Positions 1 to 15,000 of a stretch of 64,000 bases of DNA are shown in pieces (the first letter of the stretch is position 1; every line of letters begins with the position of its first letter). The translations under genes were made by a program, and so were the position numbers. This DNA comes from Chrysoperla carnea (lineage: Eukaryota; Arthropoda; Insecta; Neuroptera; Chrysopidae): positions 31,697,501 to 31,761,500 of the forward strand of contig NC_058341.1 in the NCBI RefSeq assembly GCF_905475395.1, written 5' to 3'. The notes below the pieces were generated by a model that made no database searches, was not told the DNA's origin, and worked only from the letters and a program-made list of their open reading frames with translations.

Positions 1-3000
1 TGTTTCCTATAATTACATTATAACTTTCTTTTGTGGCTGATGATGCTTCATTCTCAATGTTCAATAAATTATGTAAATGTTTGACATTGGAGTCTTCTTT
101 AAATTGTAAAATATCAATCATTACATCATTTAAATGGAATGTTCCAAATGAGCCTGGTCTAAAAAGTTTATATTTTTATTAAAATAATCAAATGTACAAA
201 ATATGTACTGGCACACTAGACTGGGAGACTGAAAAAATTTTTACGAGTATGGGGATCGTTTAAAGATCGAAATACCTAATTATAGAAAATAAAATGATGG
301 TCACGACGCTGATTTATAACCACCGAAGTAAAGGCATAATAATTTTCGCGAATATCAATAACAAGTTCTTTTAATCATCTTCCGATTACGTCCCGATAAT
401 CAGTCCTGTGGCCAACACTTTTCTTACAATTAATAGATAATTTGACCTATTAATAATCACATTACTTGTAACAAACGATTTGCAATTTTGTGTCAATGTC
501 TCCCAATCTATCAAATAAATTTTTAATATATTTACCTGGTCATATTTTTAAAATTTTTTAAAGGCTCTGATTGTTCACTTGCAATTAATAATGGATCAAT
601 ATGAGAAACCGTACATTTTAAACCACATCCAGGAACTGTTTGAAAATCACTACATTTACCTTGTATATCTGATGCCAATATTTCTTTGGAACATTTAACA
701 ATTGCTATTTGAAAGAAAACAAAATTTAAAAAAAATGGAAGTTGTTAAGGCTGTTTAATTTTTGCGATCAGTAAAGATGATAAGAAGATAAGAGGGGTGT
801 TAAGTTAGCCTGATTCGACTTTTTACTGATTTATTATTCAAAATAATTAAATTTTTGCTATCATAGAGTAAATTCTTTATCATATAGTAAATATTTATTA
901 TTCTTAACTATTACTTGAGTAATCCTTATCTTTCCATACAATTATAATGAGGACAGAAGCGAGAAATATCGCACAAGACAGTCTATTGGGATTTCTAGCA
1001 CGGTCACGATAATTTTTAATACTCTTATAAAATTTAAATTACCAGAAGCAATTGGATGTTCGCTATTCACTTCAGCTGTGCCAATTACCGCCAAAAATGT
1101 TTGCAATGAATATACAGGACCATTTGAATAAAGTGATACTCTTGCCACTTGCGGTATGCCTTTTGTAATTGTTCCAGTTTTATCAAATACAATAGCTTTT
1201 ACTTTATGGGCATTTTCCAATGGTTCAGCACCTTTAATTAAAATACCATTTTGTGCGCCAACGCCAGTACCAACCATAACAGCAGTGGGTGTAGCCAAAC
1301 CCAACGCACATGGACAAGCAATTGCTAAAACACTAATTGCGCAACGGAATGCATATTGAAGTATAATTTCAGTTTTATTAAATTCTCCGACGTCCATTGT
1401 CTGATCAAATAAAATATTTATTAGATTAGTATTATTAGATTTTTAAATATACAGTACCATGCAATTTAGTAAAATAGTAATAAAAGAAAAAGTTTGTAGA
1501 AGAAAATTTTAAACAAACTTTTTAAGACGAAATATTTTAGAGCACATACAGAATAGCAAAATAAAGAGTTTTTTCGACTTCTAAATTTTTTCAGAAGCAA
1601 AATAACGGGTGATTGAAGTAATGAAACTCTTCAAAACTTAAGCTGTGCGTTAAAAATAAACTATATAAAAATATTAATTACATGAACGGGCAATAAGTCA
1701 TGACGCCAATATCCAACAATAATCCAACCAATAAGTGTTAATGTTGAAGCGATTATAACTAATGGAACAAAATATCCTGCAATTTTATCAGCTAATTGTT
1801 GTATTGGCGCTTTACTTGTCTGAGCTTGTTCAACTAATCGGACAATTTGGCATAGTGTAGAATTTTCACCAGTATGTGTTGCAGTCATTATAATAAGTCC
1901 ATTTTGATTAATTGAACCACCAATTAATACCGAACCTAATTGAAAAGAATATTGTATTTAAAACTTTTTTTCATTAAAATAATTTGATTTTTATACCTTT
2001 CTTTTTTGGCACAGGCATACTTTCACCAGTGATTAAACTTTCATCGCATGTTGAATAACCAATAACTACACGACCATCTACAGGAACTTTAGCACCGGGT
2101 ACTACTTTTAAAAAATCACCACGTTGAACTAGATCAACATTTATTAATTTTTCAGATGTTATTTCATTATCTTTCCCGATTACAACAAGAACGGCTTCTG
2201 TTGCTTTTAAAGATAATAATTTGGTCAGAGCCTCACTTGTTTTTCCCTAAAATAATACATTTTTTTGTTAAATTCTACTTAGAAAAATCCTTTTATTTAT
2301 GAGTGAATATTATCCGAATATTAATAATTAAATATGTTCCAAACTCTTTGAAAAAAACCGATAAATTAAATAATGTTTACATTTACCCATAGACTTAGAT
2401 CTAGGGAACCAAAAAAGAGTGGTAAATGCCGAGGATCGTTTTCGCACAGCACTCACTCTGCGTTTCATTCTCGCCAGTTGTGGATAAGCCCAAAATCACT
2501 CACAACCACTAATAGTAAAACTTATCTATTCAAGACAATAATACCAAGGCCTTTAACATTATTTTTATGTGTTTTATTTAGGAAGCAAATACATGGTTTT
2601 GGCCCTTTTTCTTTGTTTGGAACATACTTGATGAAAAGCATATATTATTATAGTTAATGAAAAACTGACTCACTTTAGCAATATGTTCTAGCCAACGACC
2701 TAAACTAATGAATATTAAAAGCATCGGTGTTGTATCAAAGAATGTTTGTGGGCTAGAATGTAATTGTAAGATCATTGCAGCACTTAATACAGCTAATGAA
2801 TAAATGTATGATATTGAGGTAGCCATTGTTATTAAGACATCCATATTTGTGGTTCGATGTTTTAATGCTTTAAATGCTTGTTTATAAAAATGCCAGCCAC
2901 CTAATACTTGTACGGGCGTTGAAAATATAAACATTATTAAATTCTCTAATGATAAACCTGGTAAAATACAGCACATTGTATGATGATCTTCTGGATATAT

Positions 3001-3097
3001 TGTCATACGCATCATGAAGTATGTCATTGCAATCATACATGGAGCACCAAATATTAATGATACTAAAAATGTATTACGCCATCGAGATATTTCTTCC
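1..3097 (-). CDS. ATP7: ATP7 exons for the membrane core, actuator, P- and N-domains
   Basis: Six exons. 3097-2674 encodes the first membrane helices, from EEISRWRN through [11 protein letters not shown] to GRWLEHIAK. 2246-1997 encodes the actuator domain ([28 protein letters not shown]). 1935-1682 encodes [19 protein letters not shown] and a helix. 1400-1043 carries the CPC helix, DKTGTITKG and SEHPIAS. 704-536 and 158-1 encode the N-domain up to YNVIIGN, where the window ends. Junction phases from 3097 onward are 2, 0, 1, 0, 1, 2 and fit without a gap. Both cysteines of CPC and the catalytic Asp are intact, so nothing suggests a pseudogene. Confidence 0.95.
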
Positions 3098-6000
3098 CTA
3101 TAAAATATACCAAAATAATAAGTTAAAATTAATTTATAGAATATTTTATAGAAATGTAAACAAATTGTAAAAGAAAATTGCTATTATGTTTTTTGGTCGT
3201 GGATTATTTCGACTGCACAAGCGAGTAATTGCATTTATGTCAAAAATTTGTAAATTACTTGTTATTAAATAATTTATTTTACCTGTGTTCTAAATAAGCA
3301 TGGCCGCTATCTTTAGCTGTGAGAGGTGATGCAGCAAAACCCAAATTATTTATAACATCAGCAATATCACGCGGTCCTGTCATTTCACTGTCATATTTGA
3401 ATACACCCCGTTTTGTTGTTAAAGCCACAGCCGCTGATTTAACACCAACAATTTTAGATACCGCACGCTCAATTTTATTTACACATGATGCACACGTCAT
3501 TCCATTTATCTAAAAGAAATTTGCATTTTTAAATCAAATTTTTGTGCATACAAATAAAAAATTTTGAACATTACTTACAATTAATTCCACTTCACCATCT
3601 CCAGATCCTGAATCTATAACGGATGTTTCGAAACCTAGATCAGATATAGATGCTGCTATTTCATGAGATTGTATTAAGGATGGATCATATTTAACTTCTG
3701 CTTTTGCTGCTAATAATGCAACCAAAACATTATGAACACCTGAAAAATAAATGAATGTTTTAATTGCAATGCCATTGAAAAAAAATTTAAAAACCCCTGA
3801 CGTATAAAACAAAAAACGCTTAAGCGATGAGTTTTAAAATTGTTATGCTTTTTAAGAAAGCTCAGTGAGAAATAGATTTTAATTCTTCTGGAAAACATCT
3901 TGATTATGCGCCTATTACAAGGTTCTTTCTTATGGGAGGTTGAAATTGATTTTGTCCTATAGTTCGCAGGACAGCACCCTTTTCGTTAAATGATTAATAC
4001 ATACTTGGAAACTTCGCGAGTGGCTTTCTTTTCACGAATTTACCAAACTTTCACTCTACGACTTTTGTCGAAATTTCTGCGTTTTTAAATGAGCTTGATA
4101 ACGTCATATTTAAGCTATCGGTCTGAAAACACACAGCGACGAATTTGTCGTCCACTATGACCACTTAATAACATTAATAATTTTTAAATAATAAAATATT
4201 TTGTTTGACATAAATACTGCACAGGTGAGTTTTTCTACCAGCTCGAACATGCTAAGTATTTTTGTTTTTCAATACATACATTCCCTGTGTTTTTTCAGAC
4301 CGATAGCTTAAATATGATGTTATCATACTCTTTTGAAAACAAAGTACGTTCGAAAAAAATCGTAAAGAAAAAGTTTGATAGATTCGCCAAAAGGAAACCA
4401 CTCACGAAATTTCATGTATGAAATGATGATTTAAAAATGGTTGTCGCCCCGCGGACTACTAATTATCGTGTGAAGAAATTAATTGTCGGTGATTTGAAAA
4501 AACAATGAAATTTGAAAAAAAAAGCTTGTTTGCACTAAAATGGCCCGTTTGCTGAACAAAATGCGTTCTGAGTAAGGTCGATCAGAAAAATAGTGTTGTT
4601 TTTTGCTTGAGAGATTTCACTATGCTTTTACTTACCATATATTTTGCTACAATGTTTTTCTATGGCAGCGACACAAGATCCACATGTCATCCCCTTAATA
4701 TGTAGGTAACATGTCTGTAATGCTTTGTTTTCGTCACCGCAAGCTTCTCCTGAATTGATTTCAGAAGTATTGTTTTGGACTATATCAGATACTGTTTTGA
4801 TTCTATCTGCAATAAATAAAATAATAATTTTAATGAAATAAAATACCTTTTGACTCAAGGATAAGAACAATTTGGATGCAACGGAATTCATGCAATGGAA
4901 CAATAGATTTATACGCAAGCAATGTTTAGGATGTCAGCTTTAATGATGATAGTTTTAAAATCAATGAAAGAATTCACGGAAAATTGAAGTATTGGGAATC
5001 TCGAAGTATAATTGTAAAACAGAAACTTATGGCAGAAGTACAAACTGGTTGGGCTGCAGTTTGTAGGTTCTATACTAGGAGCACGGATAATACCTTTTCA
5101 CTTTTGGAATCATACCTTTTTTTGCTGATACTCCATTAACAGATTTCACAAAAGCATCAAAGCCCATATCATTTATAACATCCGCAATTTCGATAGCAGA
5201 TGTTTTATTTGTAACAAAATTAACAACAGCTTCTTTTTTCTGTAAGTCCACACAGACATTTGTAATACCTGGTTTCTCGGATACTACTGACTCTATATTT
5301 TTGACACACGATTGGCAAGTCATACCCTCCACATTAATCGTTGTTATACTTGTATGTGCAAGTTGTGCCGAATTTGGTACGGTTGCATCAAAACCCATAT
5401 CTTCAATAGCGGCCACAATATCATCCGGATTCGTTATCGATGAATCATATTTGACATATCCTTCTTTATCTGCTAAACTAACTTTAATGTTTTTTATACC
5501 GTCTTTTTTCGATATCATTCCTTCAATTGATTCTACACATGATTTGCACGTCATGCCTTCTATACTAACTGTGACGTCACATATTTGTGATATATTCGAT
5601 GTGTTGTTTTCAAGTAATGGTTTTGTTTGATGTTCTAATTCTGTGGATAACGGTGGCATTTTGTCCTTCGTTGGTGTTTTTAATGGTGGAATTTGTTCGG
5701 TGTGAAATTTAATCTCATCAGCAATTTCCCTGCAAAATAGTAAAATATATATTTATTATTTAATTTTTTAAAGGCTATGCGAATGTTTGTAGAAGGGAAA
5801 GGGTAAAATAATAGAAGCAGTAATATTATACCGTATAAGGGAAATATGTCTGGAAGAAACAGGCGTCAGAAACTTTGCACATCATTTCGGATTTGAGCTG
5901 AGTCGGGTTGTCAAAAATAAATTATTAGCAAGTTTAGGATAATCATTTTTTTATTTTGTTTTGCTCTAGCTCTTAAAAAACTGTTAACGATAGAGAAAAA

Positions 6001-9000
6001 TTTGCTCCAAAGTCATCTACCAAAAACAAAAAATTTAATTTTTTTAAATAAAATGTTTATTTAAAACTTGAATAAACAAACATTGTTGAATAGTATTTTT
6101 TTAAGGTCCAACGGATTTGGCACGAATCCGAAGTACGTAGTTTTAACGTTTGTAGCTCTGAATAGTCTGTTTATTTCTCGAATTTATATGGTTTTAGAAT
6201 AAATATTTCCAACAAAATGTATTAACTTTTTAAAACAAAAAATCCTTTTAATTTAAAGCGTGTTTTTCCATCTCTCTAACAAAAATGGATCCTAAATATT
6301 AAGTAATACCAAAAAATATATGATAGAAGAGAAGGTCTCGTATACAGACACGAATTCCATCAGTGTTTGGTTCCTGTACATACTACTATATTTTTAGAAC
6401 AGTGGCGAAATGGAAGCATGCTGGTTTCATATCCCAGAGGTTCTTAGATCGAACCTACGCTCTGCTAACAGAATTTTTTTAAACAAAATTATGGAGGTGA
6501 ACAGCGTTTATAACTGGAGCCAACCGCAGGAGGCGTTGAATCTCGTATACTCTTTTTTTTAAACATTGCCAGTAATGGGAGCCTTCTCTTCTATCTTATA
6601 TTCTTTGGCAATTATCTAAATATCAAATATTAAGCAGTACCTAAATATTAATCCAAAAAAGGAGTGTTAGTAAAATAAAACCCTTAAAACGAATAAAAAA
6701 TTAAATTTAAAATATGTAATCCTTAAAATCCAAATTATAAGCATTTTAGCCCCAATAATATTCATGCAATATGACCCAATATTATTAGACTGGTAAATTT
6801 TAACCTTTATAAAGTTAAAAACATTTTTCCATAAATTTATTAAATTCGAGTCTGCTGAGGATATTACTTTTTCATTATCTCTTCGGGAAACAGTCATTGT
6901 TTGTTACTTCATAAAGAATAACGCTTTCATATAAATTTATCAATATAAATTTAAGAGCATTGCCATAGTAAGATGAAGCTAAATGTCGGTTATAGTGTGT
7001 CTATTATAAACAGACTTTAATGCAGTCTCTATTAAACTTTGACTAGTAAGAAAGGCTTGCAAAAGTTCTTGTAAAACCTTGGTCGTTATGTCAGCATTTG
7101 GAGGGGTTTTTTTCAGCAAGTTCCAAAATATAATTTTTCATAAAACAAATATTGCAAAAGAAATTTTTCTGATAGCGTTTTATATTTGCAGTCGTTTTCA
7201 AAATCTAGAAGGGTCACCATAGGTTATATATAAAACTCTGTTTTGCAAAAAGAAGCGGGCAATATCTTTAAATTGTTATAACTTCTTCGTTTTTTAATCA
7301 ATTTTAATTTAACTTCTGTAACTACGACCATTGTTGCTGTGAGAACTTTTATCACTTCCCTCGTGATTTATCTAATACGATGGTTTATCGTAATCAGGGT
7401 TGCAAAGTTTTTGTTATATTAATAAGAATTAATAAATTGTTTGATGGCCGTACTGCTTCCACTTTGGTAAAAAAAATAGCTTAATATTTTGATTTTTACC
7501 TTTAATTCAAATATATTTTTCATACTATTTGTACAGTTTTGCACGGTTTTTACAATTTATTTTCACAGAAATTTGCTATTATTAAAAATGAAATATCACT
7601 TAGAACTGCACATTCTTACACTTACAATTAACTTATTTTTGTTAAATTTTATTTGAACCATGATAAAATTATTTGCAGGAATATGAAATCATGATATTAT
7701 TGAAGTCAAAAATGTCTACATATTTTTCTACAGCTATCTCTTATTGATTAAAGAGAATATAAAATCGGAAATTATATACCACAATTATTGATATAAATTT
7801 TGTGTGATACTTTCATTTTGGAATATACAGGGTGCTTTTTTAAATTAACATTTGTTTGAAACTCGAAAAATAACTTTTATCGATAAAAATGCTTCAAGCG
7901 AAAAATTTTAGGTGTGTAGGCGTACATCTTACACAGACATTAAACTTGACCTAGGTTTCCAAGTTCAATGAAAAGCTCACTCTACTCCATAACTGGTAAT
8001 CAAGTAAGTTTTTATAAACTTTTACTGGAGTTATTCCGATTTTTATAACGAATTTTTTTGATTTAAACTTAAGCAAAGTAATCCTGATCTCCTAGAGACT
8101 ATTTCCACATAAGGGCCTCTACACATTGGTAGACATTAATACCAACATGTAGCAGGACTTGCCCGTTAATGAGTGGTAAGCCGAGATTTGTCAAGCTGAC
8201 TGTAATGTTGTTGTAATATTTTTTATACAGTAAGTCAGACAATAAGGAAATTTATCATTTTCAAATTATAAAATTGATAATTCAAGAAAATCTGTAAGAT
8301 TATAGAACCAGTATCGATATTAATTTATCATTTTAGCGTTTCACCTTTTTTTTAGTCTTAAAAAGATGCCGTCCTTGATCTTGAATAAAATATTTATTGC
8401 ACTGATAAATAATTATTAAACCAAATATAGATTCTACATTTTTATGATCAGAAATATAATAATTTTGATAATTTTACGACATACTTAACTAAAAATTTTG
8501 AACATATTATAATGAAAAATAGTTTAGTTTTAAAAACTTCTAAATCGGACGATAAATGATTGGCATTTGGTTAAATTTTTTCGAATCTTTAGGATGGAGG
8601 TAGCTGCCTCACTCTACCTTCTTCGGCGACCTTTTTCTCTTGGTACGAATCCCGAGCGATGTATGAATAAAAATCGGACATTATTATGTAATATAATAAA
8701 TGAAATTTATTGTTGAATTATATAAAATAATATTATTTAGTACTGTATTACCCTAAACAATTGATAATTTTTATTAGTGTGTACAATTTACGGCCGCTGC
8801 GCCATTTAAATACATTTGTTTTGAAAAAATTCAATAGCAAAAAAATTACAATTATATAAAATTTATTACGCTTTACAACGCAATTTTATTATACATTTTC
8901 GCGAATTGCCGAAGAAAATGGAACTATTGCTTTTGTACTGATGATAGAATTTTGAAAAATTTCTTCAAATGTTCATCGATCCTACTTAATTGACGTCAAA

Positions 9001-12000
9001 AATGACCATCGTTACCATTTATATATATAAGTATGTATATCTATACCTTTATGTGTCTGTACCCTCGCTCTAGCCGTCGCAATTTAAGTCCGACTTGAAT
9101 AAAATTTGGTATCAAGAAGGGTTTTGTTATTTGAAAGGTCAGGTTCGTTAATGAGAAAAATTGACGGATAAAAAAGGGTGAGAGGTTGCACAAAGTGCAA
9201 AATTTTGATTTCTTTCAAAATAAAAAATATTGTATTTTTTATCAGTTTTAAGCAAAAAAGTACTCTAGCGATTATGTCTCTGGACGCTTATTTTTCGAAA
9301 TAAAAATTCTTGAAAAATTAAAAATGCAATATTCGATTTTACGAAAATTGCGTTTTTTTTTTTCAATCTCTGAGGAAATTCGCTTAGCTAACGCAGATCT
9401 TATATTTTAGTAAACAAATCGTTTTACTTTTGACTTCAATTACTACATGACATTATGATTTTATTTAAACAATTTTATTTAACTTTAATAAATTTTTTTT
9501 TATTTATTTTTAAATGGTAAAACAATTATCTGGAAAAATTAATGGTTTTTGTTCACAGCATTTTCAATTTCTCTGCCCCACAAATGTATATCAGTGTACT
9601 TTGTAAAATTTTAGCGAATTGTGAGGAATTCAATTGTCTTATAAAAATTCGCGCAAAACTTTCAAGTTTATTAATTAAATTTACTAATTAGCTATAATAA
9701 AATGCATAATAATGAATTATTATATATAAATCATAGTCAACTTGTAAATAAAATATATTAAATTTAAGATCAAAATTTAAATCAAGAATGTTCTTTCTGT
9801 GAGTTAAAAATATAGCTTACTAATAAATATTTTAATTTTGTTTGTATAATTTATTAATTATTAATTTATGCATATTTATTGCGAAAATTCCTATCATTTT
9901 CAAAGTTCAACATCCAACATTTGAAGTATTTTGTAGAATTTTAGGCCAAGAAAAAATATTGGAATTTTATACAAGAAAAGTTAAGTTGTTTTAATTCTCA
10001 AGTCAACTATAATAACGATCAAATCCCATGCACCGCATAAAATAGGTGCAAGATGGAACATTTTTCTTCTCCTGAAGATAATATAAAGTGTTATTGTAAG
10101 ATATATCACTCGAGAAAAAAGTATTATATATATATTTAAGATATTTAACACCCATAGGTTACGAACAATAATTCTATTTTTTTTTTTTGGTACCAAAGCT
10201 TCTTTCCCCGATACAAATGATGCTCATTGTCGTCAAACATTCATCAAAATCCAAGCTGGTATACAAACAGGTCTGAGGAAAAAAAGGAGCACAGAGAATA
10301 TTAGCCCATTTAGCCCTAAAGTTAAGGTGATCCTAATTAGTTTTATAATAAAAATATAGAACTTGGGCAATCGGGCTTTGCTCGGATAGTCAAATTTTGA
10401 TCAATGGAGTGAGAATTTGGAATACAAAGAATAAGAATTATATAAATACAAAATCTCATCTAAATCGTTATGAGCCGTTTCCAAAAATCCAAATTTTTAT
10501 AATCTGTTACTTGTATCAATGAGCGGTTTATTAAATCGTATATTTTCTAGAAAACCAATGCTTTCCTCATTCCTGAGAATATTCACTTACTTTCGATTAT
10601 TTCGCTAACCAAGTTTCATTAAATCCTAATATAAAATGAATGTTATAATTCGTTGCATGCAGTATATAAATATTATATCGTCTCATTATACTATTAATTT
10701 GAGCTTTCGCACAATGTCATCATTTATGTAATAAAATTGCCTATATCTAAAAATAAATAATACTATTAAAAACTACAGGCAATTCTTTAACATTAATGAT
10801 ACAAACATTGTGTGAAAACTCAAATTAATAAAATATATAAACGATAATGAAAGTTATAAATATTTCTACTAGTGGCCGCTGTATTCGGTTTTGCACGCAG
10901 TAAATAAATATCTATAAATCCAACCCATAAACCATGCAAAGCACATGCTTTTTATTTAAAAAACTGAAATTAAATCACTTACCAAAAATAGTTATTATCA
11001 TTATTGTCTAAAAGCGGGGCCATATCATCCGCCATTTTTATAAGTAAATTATTATTAATTTTCAATAAAAATCAATAAAATTTCTTAAAAATTAATAAAT
11101 TTATTCAATGTTTTGGTTTTTAAACTGTTAATTCTTTTTTTTATTTGCACATAGCACAAAGCACAATTCAATCACTATAATATTTACAAATTATTATGTT
11201 AAAAGTTTATTTTGTTATAAATAAATAAAATTTTTTAGCCAATACAATCTGTACAAACACATATTGAAAGATTATCGTTTTTTAATTCAAGGTAAATCAT
11301 CTTATCAGTTTTAATATAATTTATTTGAAAATAATGAGAAAAATGTGATAAATTATGTCAAAAAACATTTTTTAATAATATACCGAAATACCGACTTAAT
11401 ACACCTGATAATTCAGTTGTTTAAAAAGTACTTATCAGTGACAAATACACGTGTGTGATCGACTTAAGAAAATTATAAATTGCTTGAGTTCATTTCATTT
11501 GAGTGATCACAATTTGTACTTACAAATTTTCCCTAAAAAGGGTATAGAATCAAAAATTTTGATATCTTCAGTATTTTTTCCGAAAATTGGGAAAAACGCC
11601 CAAATATATATATTTATATGCTAATTAACAATATCTTGAAATTATTTCATTTTTCAAACGAAAATTGTTGGACAATTTTTTTCCTAAAAAAAATGTAGAG
11701 TGAACAATTTGCCGATATCATTATCCATTTTCAAAACGACCAATTTTATAAATATTTCTCATTAATTATCCAATCATTATCCTCGAATTATTATATGTAA
11801 AAAGTGAATATACAAATATGAATTTTGTTACTGGGAGTTTTTTAGGTCTCTGATTGCAAATATGATGATAAAAAAGATCCAGGAGCGCACCAGGAGGTTG
11901 GTGCGCACTGAAATCGACGTCGTCTATATGAATTACTACCCGATCTTTGGCAGGTGTAAAATTTAGGCTCTTTCATCTAGTTATATGTACATCATCGAAT

Positions 12001-15000
12001 GTCGCGAAGAGATAGTACCCACTATTTTTCGTCATTAATCAGCACGATAAGCTTTAAAATTATCCTAATACACTTAATTAACACCCCCCCCCCTCCACGA
12101 ATACAAACACATCAACTTATTTTTTAGAATTTGGTTGAATATAATAATAAACTTGTCGTTTTTTTACGATTACTTAAACAAAACATGCTAAAAGATAATA
12201 AAAAAATATTACTTTACGAGCTATAATTAGCAGGTATTATAAATAAAAATATTCTAATACTGACTGCAATTTATATTTAAAAAAATATAACAAGCAAAAG
12301 TGCTTATCAAGGTTCGAGTTGTCGACGTTTAAATTACCTTGACTATTCTGTACATAGAAGTCCGATTTATGGAGATAATGAAGTCTTATTTTGATATATT
12401 CGGTAAGTCTTATTTATACGCTATTATTATTGCCATCTAATCCTATACAATGTGTGTTTGCACCATCTAGATATATAAATATCACTAGTATGACAGAATA
12501 CATGCGTTAAGCAATGCATCTAAGTGAGAGGTATTATATACATGTGTTGAGCATTGTAAGAGTATATATACGATAAGATCTTCTGTTGTGTGCATGCAGA
12601 GAGTGGGAGTTTTGTTGAATACAAATATTATTAATTGATATAAACATGTATATAATACCTCTCACTTAGATACATTGCTTAACGCATGCATTCTGTCATA
12701 CAAGAGATATTCATATATCTATATGGTACAAACACACATTGTATATTATTACTCTAGCAAGTTTTTTTCTGTTCTACCCTTATCTCCCTTATTCCTTTAT
12801 CAAATTCCATGATTCACTCCTCATTTTCAAGCTTATTATGTCTGGGTTTGAAGAAAAATATACCCACGGTCTAAAAATGTACCGCTAAGGAAAAAACACG
12901 CTAGGCAAATAATTTGAACGAAAAAATATCATAAATTTAAAAAATAAGTTTATTAGGCAAACATGTTAGACATATAATTACTATTTTTAACATATGTGCT
13001 CCTAATATTAATTTAAGTTCATCTCCTGATATTATTTTTAATTAATTTAACTTTCAGAATTGATTTTTCATCACTTTTCTACGAAATTTGATGTTTGTTG
13101 TTTTTAGGCACGAGTATAGGGTAGCTACGAGTTACGGTAACTACGGAAGCGGAATTCCGTACGGGTGGAGCTAGTTAATAATAATTATTATTATTTTAAT
13201 TTTTTATCGTTGTTTTTTTTTATGTTTTATGGAAATAAAAAAATATGATTACGAACTAATTAAACGTAAATATTGCAATTGAATTTAATTAAACATATAA
13301 ACCAGGATAAAAATTAAAATATAATTAAAATCAATTAGTTGTACCTATTATTATTATACAAATTTTTTGTTTTTAATAGAATAAATTAAATAGTATATGT
13401 AATTTTATGAAAATCTCATTAAATTTAACCTTCATTTAATATTTTAACATAATAAAAATTCCATATATTGACCTAGTTTATAAAATATGAAATTATTCAA
13501 AATTATATCCGATTACAGTAAAAAATTAACCTATAAAATGAGAAATTTTCTGTACCTCAACCTATTGGGCCAATTTTTTTAAATTTTATGGAAGGCGATC
13601 AAAATCTAACATCTAACTTGGTACCGCTAGTAAGTTTGGCCATTAATATTGGCCATTTATTGGAATCCGATTTTTGGAGTTACTGATCACGATTATGAAG
13701 TTAGAATTCCGATATACATAATCCTCCCTCCTAAATTATTCACCCTCCGATGGCCAAAACAGCAAGCTTCTGTAAATGGTTATGTATAAAAATAGTTATA
13801 CATACAGTTAGAAATCTGGATGCAAAAAGGGAATACAAATTCGAAGTATAAAAAAATTTCCATTTGTAATGCTAAAATGACAGGACTATATTTATAGATC
13901 GGAGACGCTTTCTTAAACACAATGTTCGTGTATAAAAAAATGATATTACAACAAACAGATACAACAATTCAAAAATATTTTGAATAAAATACAATAATAA
14001 TTGTTTTTTAATGATAGAGCAGTAACGCAGTATTATTGTTTATAATAGATATAAAAATTAGCCAATCTAAAGTGTGCTTAATACGATCAGGGTTTCTTAA
14101 CAGAATTAAATCATGAATGAGTTTGAATGCTCTATAATTGTAAAAATATACTGTGACAAAAATGATGTTAATTTGTAAACTCTTGTTATTTATTTAATAC
14201 AAAGACTAAGTAAATTTTAACAAAAATTTGTTATAAACAAATTTATCAACTGTAATTGATAAGAAACATTTACGATTTGAACTTGTGGTTAATAAACAAA
14301 TATATAAACTGAATTCTATATCGATATTATCAAGTAGAGAAAAATCTAGATGCACAAAAGTAATTAAAAAGACGTCTTTCATTATAGTCTTATTGAAATG
14401 TATATCAAATTAAATGGTTTTACCAGTAAAATGTGGAGGTTTTACCAGCTACATGTGGGCGGACCCATGCTGGGTATTTGGAAATTTCAATTTTTTAGAA
14501 TTAGGTTGCCAAATCAACTCGATATCACAAAAAATGAAAGATTCAAGTTTATAGTATTCGGTATTAAAAGATAGATCACTCTTTTTGTCGTGAAAAGGTC
14601 TTAGATCTCAAATTTGTAAATTCTTGCCCCAAAAATTACAAAATAAAAATCAATAACATTAAAAAAATGTATAAATAAAAATTAATAACCTAAAAAACCC
14701 TGACTCCAGTGAATAATTAGCCATATAGTCGAGAGGCCTTTAGATCTGCATGGTGTAAAATATACAATAACAATTAGGAAGAAGGCCTCCGACAACTTGT
14801 TCACCGAAATCGGATTTTTTAATTTATTTTTACCCGATTTTCAAGGAGTGGTTATGTTTTTCGAGCGTTTGTAAATTTCTTTATTACCTCTTATCTTCTA
14901 AACGGCTCGACGATTTTTTACTCGAAATAATCAACTCCGAGTGGGGTATCAAAATAAGATATTTCAAAAATATATCTATATAAGTTATATGTTTATATTT

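Larger units (their letters stand above)
5730..10982. other. ATP7 intron: AT-rich, with repeats only
   Basis: No coding exon was recognised. It holds the tRNA-bearing element at 6309-6608, a transposon-end-like CAGGGTGCTTTTTT at about 7829, a possible tRNA-like stretch at about 8593-8662, and the small inverted-repeat element at 10693-10829. The rest is AT-rich sequence in which I see nothing. Confidence 0.6.

Noticed and set aside
1156-1359. Plus-strand open frame opposite the ATP7 CPC exon
   Set aside because: It is the antisense shadow of the exon at 1400-1043; the same holds for open frames at 3319-3513 and 5301-5630.
2373-2657. Plus-strand open frame of 94 codons
   Set aside because: It lies mostly in an ATP7 intron, has no recognisable domain, no splice support and composition like its surroundings.
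5075-5115. Extension of the ATP7 metal-binding exon past 5116 ([13 protein letters not shown])
   Set aside because: The donor GTATGA at 5115 and perfect phase with exon 4806-4636 show this is intron read-through.
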